21,546 nt of DNA, from the NCBI GenBank assembly GCA_031253705.1, contig JAIRVW010000066.1, forward strand, positions 1 to 21,546, written 5' to 3'. Position numbers and translations under genes: made by a program. The stretch comes from Brucellaceae bacterium (GTDB lineage Bacteria; Pseudomonadota; Alphaproteobacteria; Rhizobiales; Rhizobiaceae). Below are positions 15,297 to 21,546 of the stretch, piece after piece. Position 1 is the first letter of the stretch. Every line of letters begins with the position of its first letter. The notes below the pieces were generated by a model that saw only the letters and a list, made by a program, of their open reading frames with translations, ran no database searches and was not told the origin of the DNA.

Positions 15297-16169
15297 ATGG
15301 TGCGTTTAACCGCCTTCATCAGTTTTACCAAAAGGCAGGCCGTTTTCGCGGCCTGCCTTTTGTGCTTCTGTGCCTTGCCGTTGCAGGCACAGATACTGCC
15401 AAAGCGGGTGGTTTCGCTCAATCTTTGTACGGATGTTCTGGCATTGTCACTGGCTGATCCGTCGCAGATTGCCTCTGTCAGCCATATCGCGGCTGATCCT
15501 GTCTCGTCACCGCTGGCTCAGCAAGCGCAAAACTACCATCTCAACCGTTCCGGTCTTGAGGAAATATTGGCGCTGAAGCCCGATCTGGTTTTGGCATCGG
15601 TCTATACAGCGCCGGATAAACTCGCAGTTCTGGAGCGGGAAGGCATACAGGTCGAACGCTTTGGCTATGCGCAGAATTTTTCTGACATCCGTCAGCAGAT
15701 TATGCAAATGGGGCAGGTTCTCGGGCAGCAAGAAAAAGCTGAGGCGCAAATTGCTGAAATTGACCGGACACTTGGCGCTTTGCAAAAGAATGCAAAGCCG
15801 GTCACCGCGCTGCTTTATGAACCCAATGGCTATACATCGGGTGCGGGAACATTGTCGGATGAGATTATGAAACGGCTGGATATTACCAATCTTGGTGCCA
15901 GCGACAGCAGACTGGCAGCAGGGCGTGTTTCGCTGGAAGATCTTATTCGCCTGAAGCCGGATATGATTGTTGAACCTGAGTTTTATGAGAAACCGGCACT
16001 GGCCTATCAGAATTACCGCCATCCGGTTATGAAGATGCTGGTTAGCGAGCAAGGCCGCAAAGCGCAGCATGTGGCAGTGCCTGCGCGATACTGGTCTTGC
16101 GGTTCAGTCTATACACTGGAAGCAGTGAGAATTCTGCAAAATGCCAGACAGGCCAGCGGAGAGCGATGA
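15297..16169 (+). CDS. btuF: Periplasmic cobalamin-binding protein of an ABC transporter (BtuF-like)
   Basis: A 290-residue periplasmic binding protein of the helical-backbone class III type (BtuF, FhuD, HmuT group). It should take B12 from BtuB and hand it to BtuCD. Seen: a positively charged N-terminus and hydrophobic signal sequence (about 12-30) with a cleavage site near LQAQ, then RVVSLNLCTDVLALSLADP, IAADPVSSP and LEEILALKPDLVLASVY, typical of the N-lobe, and the C-lobe pattern LEDLIRLKPDMIVEP. The ATG at 15297 lies two bases after the btuB stop codon. An intrinsic-terminator-like hairpin (15330-15361) sits inside its signal-peptide codons, which is unusual. The stop overlaps the btuC start. 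Substrate assignment rests mainly on the riboswitch and gene order, since the binding-protein family also serves heme and siderophores. Confidence 0.88.
   Translation: MVRLTAFISFTKRQAVFAACLLCFCALPLQAQILPKRVVSLNLCTDVLALSLADPSQIASVSHIAADPVSSPLAQQAQNYHLNRSGLEEILALKPDLVLASVYTAPDKLAVLEREGIQVERFGYAQNFSDIRQQIMQMGQVLGQQEKAEAQIAEIDRTLGALQKNAKPVTALLYEPNGYTSGAGTLSDEIMKRLDITNLGASDSRLAAGRVSLEDLIRLKPDMIVEPEFYEKPALAYQNYRHPVMKMLVSEQGRKAQHVAVPARYWSCGSVYTLEAVRILQNARQASGER
15330..15365 (+). terminator. Terminator-like hairpin inside the btuF signal-peptide codons
   Basis: AAAAGGCAGGCCG (15330-15342) and CGGCCTGCCTTTT (15349-15361) form a perfect 13-bp stem with loop TTTTCG, followed by GTGCTTCTG. The geometry is that of a rho-independent terminator 36 bases past the btuB stop codon, yet the bases also encode residues about 12-22 of BtuF. 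It could partly end transcripts after btuB or act as an RNA stabiliser for the btuB mRNA 3' end. Confidence 0.6.
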
Positions 16170-17173
16170 TGGATCAGAACCGGCGCTATTATAGTCTGCT
16201 GCTTGTGCTGGGCGCGTTGCTGCTCGTCCTGTTTATGATTTCACTGATGACAGGTTCTTCGTTGATTGGTTTGGCGCAAGGCGTGTCCGGCCTGTTTGGC
16301 ATGGGGGACAGCGATACAGTGCTGATTATGCAGCAATTGCGGCTTCCCCGTGCCCTGTTGGGGCTAATGATCGGGGTGACGCTGGGCTTGTCCGGTGCGG
16401 CGCTGCAAGGCTATTTGCGCAATCCTTTGGCCGAGCCGGGGCTGCTTGGTGTCAGTTCATCCGCTTCGCTTGGTGCCGTTCTGGCACTTTATAGCGGCCT
16501 GTCTTTGATGTTTCCGCTCAGTCTGCCGCTGATGGCGCTGGGCTTTGCATTCATTGCTGTGGTGCTGGTGCAGTTTCTGGCCGGTGGCAGCGGTTCAACC
16601 ATTACGGTTATTCTGGCCGGTGTTGCAGTCTCGGCCTTTGCCGGTGCGCTGACATCACTGGCGCTGAGCCTTGCACCTAATCCTTTTGCGCTGATGGAAA
16701 TCGTTTTCTGGATGCTCGGTTCTCTAAACGATCGCTCCATGAGTCATGTCTGGCTGGTGCTGCCGTTTATGTCTCTTGGCTGGATCATGCTGATCCTGTC
16801 CGGCCGCTCGCTGGATGCTTTGACCTTGGGGCAGCAGACGGCTGCAAGCATGGGCGTTGATTTACGTAAAGTGCAGTTTCTCGTGGTGGCAGGCACAGCG
16901 GTGAGTGTCGGGGCTGCAACCGCTGTGGCCGGAGCCATCGGTTTTATCGGGCTGGTGGTGCCGCATGTCTTGCGGCCGCTCACCGGTTCGCGCCCGTCGC
17001 GCCTGTTACCGGCTTCAGCACTGGGCGGTGCAGTGATGTTGCTGTCAGCGGATATTTTTGTACGGCTTATTCTGCCGGAAAAAGATTTGAAACTCGGCGT
17101 GTTGACTGCCTTGATCGGTGCACCATTCTTCCTGCATCTTGTGTGGAGATTGCGTAAAGGAGCGGAAGTTTGA
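16166..17173 (+). CDS. btuC: Cobalamin ABC transporter permease (BtuC/FecCD family)
   Basis: A 335-residue inner-membrane permease of the FecCD/BtuC family, with about ten hydrophobic helices. Family signatures are seen: LRLPRALLGLMIGVTLGLSG, GAALQGYLRNPLAEPGLLGV, ILAGVAVSAFAGALTSL, FWMLGSL, GAIGFIGLVVPHVLRPLTGS (the segment facing the ATPase coupling region) and LGVLTALIGAPFFLHLVWR at the C-terminus. The ATG at 16166 overlaps the btuF stop as ATGA and has AGCGGAGAG upstream; an ATG one codon later (16169) is equally possible. Coupled translation with btuF and btuD is likely. By sequence alone the family also includes iron-siderophore and heme permeases, so B12 specificity is inferred from the operon. 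Confidence 0.9.
   Translation: MMDQNRRYYSLLLVLGALLLVLFMISLMTGSSLIGLAQGVSGLFGMGDSDTVLIMQQLRLPRALLGLMIGVTLGLSGAALQGYLRNPLAEPGLLGVSSSASLGAVLALYSGLSLMFPLSLPLMALGFAFIAVVLVQFLAGGSGSTITVILAGVAVSAFAGALTSLALSLAPNPFALMEIVFWMLGSLNDRSMSHVWLVLPFMSLGWIMLILSGRSLDALTLGQQTAASMGVDLRKVQFLVVAGTAVSVGAATAVAGAIGFIGLVVPHVLRPLTGSRPSRLLPASALGGAVMLLSADIFVRLILPEKDLKLGVLTALIGAPFFLHLVWRLRKGAEV
17156..17172 (+). promoter_or_regulatory. Ribosome-binding site that fixes the TTG start of btuD
   Basis: AAAGGAG (17156-17162) lies 7 bases before TTG (17170-17172), inside the last codons of btuC. This is the main reason for choosing a TTG start. Confidence 0.7.
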
Positions 17174-17943
17174 GCCTGTTACGCGTCGAAAATCTCTCGG
17201 TTTCCCGTCAGAAGTGCATTGTGGTTGATAGTGTTTCTTTCACCGTTGCTGAGGGGGAGTTTGTCGGTTTGATCGGCCCCAACGGTGCGGGTAAGTCTAC
17301 ACTTTTACGCGCAATCCTCGCACAACTGCCTTATCAGGGCTCAGTTGTTTTGAGCGGACAGGAGAGTGTGCAGCTGAAAAATATCAAACGTGCGCAGTTG
17401 CTTTCTTATATGGCGCAGGATCGTGAGATCAGCTGGAACATGCGCGTTGATGCTGTGGTGCAACTCGGGCGGCTGGCGCGACTGCCGCAATTTTCCGGTC
17501 TGAATGTTCAGGATGACCAGCTTGTCGCTCAGGCGATGCAGGCTTTGGAGGTTGATAGCTTGCGTAATAAACCGGTGCAGGAATTATCCGGTGGTGAGCA
17601 GGCGCGGGTGCTGATCGCACGAGCATTGGCGCAGGATACGCCGCTCATGCTGGCTGATGAGCCGGTGGCAGGGCTTGATCCGGCGCATCAGCTTGGCCTG
17701 ATGCAGGTTTTTCAGAATTTAGCGGCAAGCGGACGCAGTATTATCTGTACCTTGCATGATCTGGGGCTGGCTGCACGTTGGTGTTCACGACTGTTGTTGC
17801 TGAAAGACGGGCGTCTGGTGGCTGATGGCACTCCAGCAGATATTTTGCGTGAGGATATTGTGCGTGATCTTTATGGTGTGGAGATTTATCGTGCGCAAAC
17901 ACCGGACGGTCTGATTATTCAGCCAACCTATATTGTGAAATAA
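17170..17943 (+). CDS. btuD: Cobalamin ABC transporter ATP-binding protein (BtuD-like)
   Basis: A 257-residue ABC ATPase that should power the BtuC permease. Seen: Walker A GPNGAGKST (about 37-45), Q-loop at MAQDRE, signature LSGGEQARVLIARAL, Walker B PLMLADEP with the catalytic Glu, D-loop AGLDP and the switch His in CTLHDLG. The start codon is TTG at 17170, overlapping the btuC stop (TTGA), with AAAGGAG at 17156-17162 placed 7 bases upstream; no ATG fits this N-terminus (MSLLRVENLSVSRQ). The TTG start and 4-base overlap suggest coupled, modest expression. It is the last gene before a strong terminator. Family alternatives are iron-siderophore or heme ATPases. Confidence 0.9.
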   Translation: MSLLRVENLSVSRQKCIVVDSVSFTVAEGEFVGLIGPNGAGKSTLLRAILAQLPYQGSVVLSGQESVQLKNIKRAQLLSYMAQDREISWNMRVDAVVQLGRLARLPQFSGLNVQDDQLVAQAMQALEVDSLRNKPVQELSGGEQARVLIARALAQDTPLMLADEPVAGLDPAHQLGLMQVFQNLAASGRSIICTLHDLGLAARWCSRLLLLKDGRLVADGTPADILREDIVRDLYGVEIYRAQTPDGLIIQPTYIVK

Positions 17944-17971
17944 AAAAACGCCGGAAATTCCGGCGTTTTTT
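17943..17971. terminator. Bidirectional terminator between btuD and gyrB
   Basis: CGCCGG (17949-17954) and CCGGCG (17960-17965) pair around AAATT, flanked by an A-run on the left and TTTTTT (17966-17971) on the right. It follows the btuD stop immediately and lies 18 bases past the gyrB stop on the other strand. T-runs on both strands mean it can serve both convergent genes. Confidence 0.9.
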
Positions 17972-17989
17972 ATGATTATTCAAAACGAA

Positions 17990-20473
<2,484 letters not shown>

Positions 20474-20587
20474 TTAGCGTTGCCGTCGGGCTTATGCCTT
20501 CCGGTAAAAATTTGGGCTGACCGTGAATTCTGCACGCCGGAACAAGCCGGAAAATGCTGAAACGAATCAGGCTGAAATGGTCTCTTT

Positions 20588-20616
20588 AATATAGTCGCTG
20601 AGAGCCGATTTACCAA
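20588..20616 (-). promoter_or_regulatory. Predicted sigma70 promoter of gyrB
   Basis: On the minus strand, TTGGTA (20611-20616), a 17-nt spacer and TATATT (20588-20593). Transcription would start about 120 bases before the gyrB ATG. No other strong candidate is seen in this gap. Confidence 0.55.
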
Positions 20617-20661
20617 ATTTTACCGCTAAAAAACGGCATAATTACCAGTTTTTATGGAATA

Positions 20662-20715
20662 ATCCGCCCCCGTGGCAAAAGGCACTGCCTGTGCCTGATA
20701 ATGACGGGGGCGGAT
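20662..20715 (-). terminator. Long GC-rich hairpin after the multicopper oxidase gene
   Basis: ATCCGCCCCCGT (20662-20673) is a perfect 12-bp inverted repeat of ACGGGGGCGGAT (20704-20715), and the loop contains a second stem GGCAC/GTGCC (20681-20685/20691-20695). It lies 26 bases past the oxidase stop codon. No T-run follows the stem on the minus strand (TATTCCATAAAAA), so it may be a weak terminator, an mRNA end-stabiliser or a repeat element. Confidence 0.45.
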
Positions 20716-20741
20716 CACCTTATTTCGGGCTTTTATTACGC

Positions 20742-21546
20742 TCAGACAGTCACAAATTGCCCCATCATACCGACATCTTCATGCTCCAGGACATGGCAAT
20801 GGAACATGAACGGATGCGAGCGTTTGCCCTCTGCTTTGAAATGCACCAGCAATTCAGCCTCTCCGTCTACCAGCACTGTGTCTTTCCAGCCCTGCTGATA
20901 GTCCGGTGCGGCCTGACCGTTTTTGGACAGAACACGAAAATTGGCACCGTGAATATGGAACGGGTGCCCCATTTCAACAGCTTTGAGTTTCCAGATTTCC
21001 ATAGAGCCGAGTTTGGCTTCCACATCCACACGGTTCATGTCGAAAGGCTTGTCCGCAATCGACATGGTAATGCCGGATGTGGCGGCAGTCAGAGATGGCC
21101 CCATCTGGTCAGGCGTGCGTGCTGAATGTTCGCCATGATCCATCGCACCATTCATAGTACTTGGCATCATCTGCCCCATCTGGCTGTGATCCATTTTGCT
21201 ATGATCCATCTGTCCCATTTGCCCCATCATGGAGCTTTGGCCGCCCATCATTTTTTTGCGCATCATGGCCATATTACCAGCCATGTTTTCGTCGAAGGTG
21301 AAGGAACGTGTGCGGACAGATTGTGCCGGATCAGCTGCAGCCAGTTCTTCCAATGCGGAAACAAGTTTCATCACATCGGCTGTCAGATCATCACTCACTT
21401 CAAAGCGCATCAGATGCTCAAGATTGCGGTCATCGCTGAGCATCGGTGTTCTGCCGGAGCCGTCATCCGGAAGGCTGGTAAAGTCCGCAGGCATACCGTT
21501 GGAGAAATCCACCAGCACCTCGTAACGTTCACCCGGTGCTATGGTC
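20742..21546 (-). CDS. cueO: Multicopper oxidase, CueO-like (C-terminal part; gene continues past the window edge)
   Basis: The reading frame is open to the window edge, so only about the last 267 residues are visible. These enzymes sit in the periplasm and oxidise Cu(I) to the less toxic Cu(II). Seen: APGERYEVLVDFSNG from the second cupredoxin domain; a Met-rich segment (17 Met within about 60 residues, with MDHSKMDHSQM) like the copper-binding insert of CueO; the domain-3 copper ligands HPFHIHG; and HCHVLEHEDVGMM, which carries the type 1 Cys, His and Met and the type 2/3 His ligands. All visible ligands are intact. The N-terminal half and any Tat signal lie outside the window. PcoA/CopA-type oxidases are the alternative, but the FDMNR block and position of the Met-rich segment favour CueO. 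Confidence 0.88.
   Translation of the reverse strand, partial: TIAPGERYEVLVDFSNGMPADFTSLPDDGSGRTPMLSDDRNLEHLMRFEVSDDLTADVMKLVSALEELAAADPAQSVRTRSFTFDENMAGNMAMMRKKMMGGQSSMMGQMGQMDHSKMDHSQMGQMMPSTMNGAMDHGEHSARTPDQMGPSLTAATSGITMSIADKPFDMNRVDVEAKLGSMEIWKLKAVEMGHPFHIHGANFRVLSKNGQAAPDYQQGWKDTVLVDGEAELLVHFKAEGKRSHPFMFHCHVLEHEDVGMMGQFVTV

Overview
The window looks like an ordinary chromosomal segment of an alphaproteobacterium of the order Hyphomicrobiales, most likely a Brucella/Ochrobactrum/Pseudochrobactrum relative (inference). Supporting signs are an NrnC-type oligoribonuclease in place of Orn, a GyrB without the large enterobacterial insertion, and an intergenic palindromic repeat that I recall from Brucellaceae genomes. 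I see no transposase, integrase, phage gene, CRISPR array, tRNA or rRNA.

Layout, left to right. 61-2490 (-) is a bifunctional class A penicillin-binding protein with its own terminator at the window edge. A divergent membrane acyltransferase (acyltransferase 3 family) follows at 2731-3819 (+). After a terminator hairpin and a palindromic repeat (3861-4010) comes a two-gene minus-strand operon: an M20 metallopeptidase (4645-6036) followed by nrnC (4008-4628). About 550 bases of non-coding, hairpin-rich DNA separate it from polA (6586-9528, +). Next are a DEAD-box RNA helicase with a DbpA-type RNA-binding domain (9878-11716, +) and a DpkA-like imino-acid reductase of the LDH2/MDH2 family (11864-12874, +).

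The best functional unit is a vitamin B12 uptake operon. A promoter (12951-12979) leads straight into a cobalamin riboswitch (12987-13152), then btuB (outer-membrane receptor), btuF (periplasmic binding protein), btuC (permease) and btuD (ATPase), all tightly packed and ending in a terminator at 17943-17971. The riboswitch should lower expression when cobalamin is plentiful. BtuB would use TonB energy to bring B12 across the outer membrane, and BtuFCD would carry it across the inner membrane. A strong terminator-like hairpin sits inside the signal-peptide codons of btuF and could set a high receptor-to-transporter ratio.

The right end carries gyrB (17990-20461, -) with a recognisable promoter, and the C-terminal part of a CueO-like multicopper oxidase (20742 to the window edge, -) with a Met-rich segment.

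I found no convincing wholly new system. The observations most worth checking are the hairpin inside btuF, the three-hairpin cluster upstream of polA (possible small RNA), and the repeat element that supplies the nrnC stop codon.
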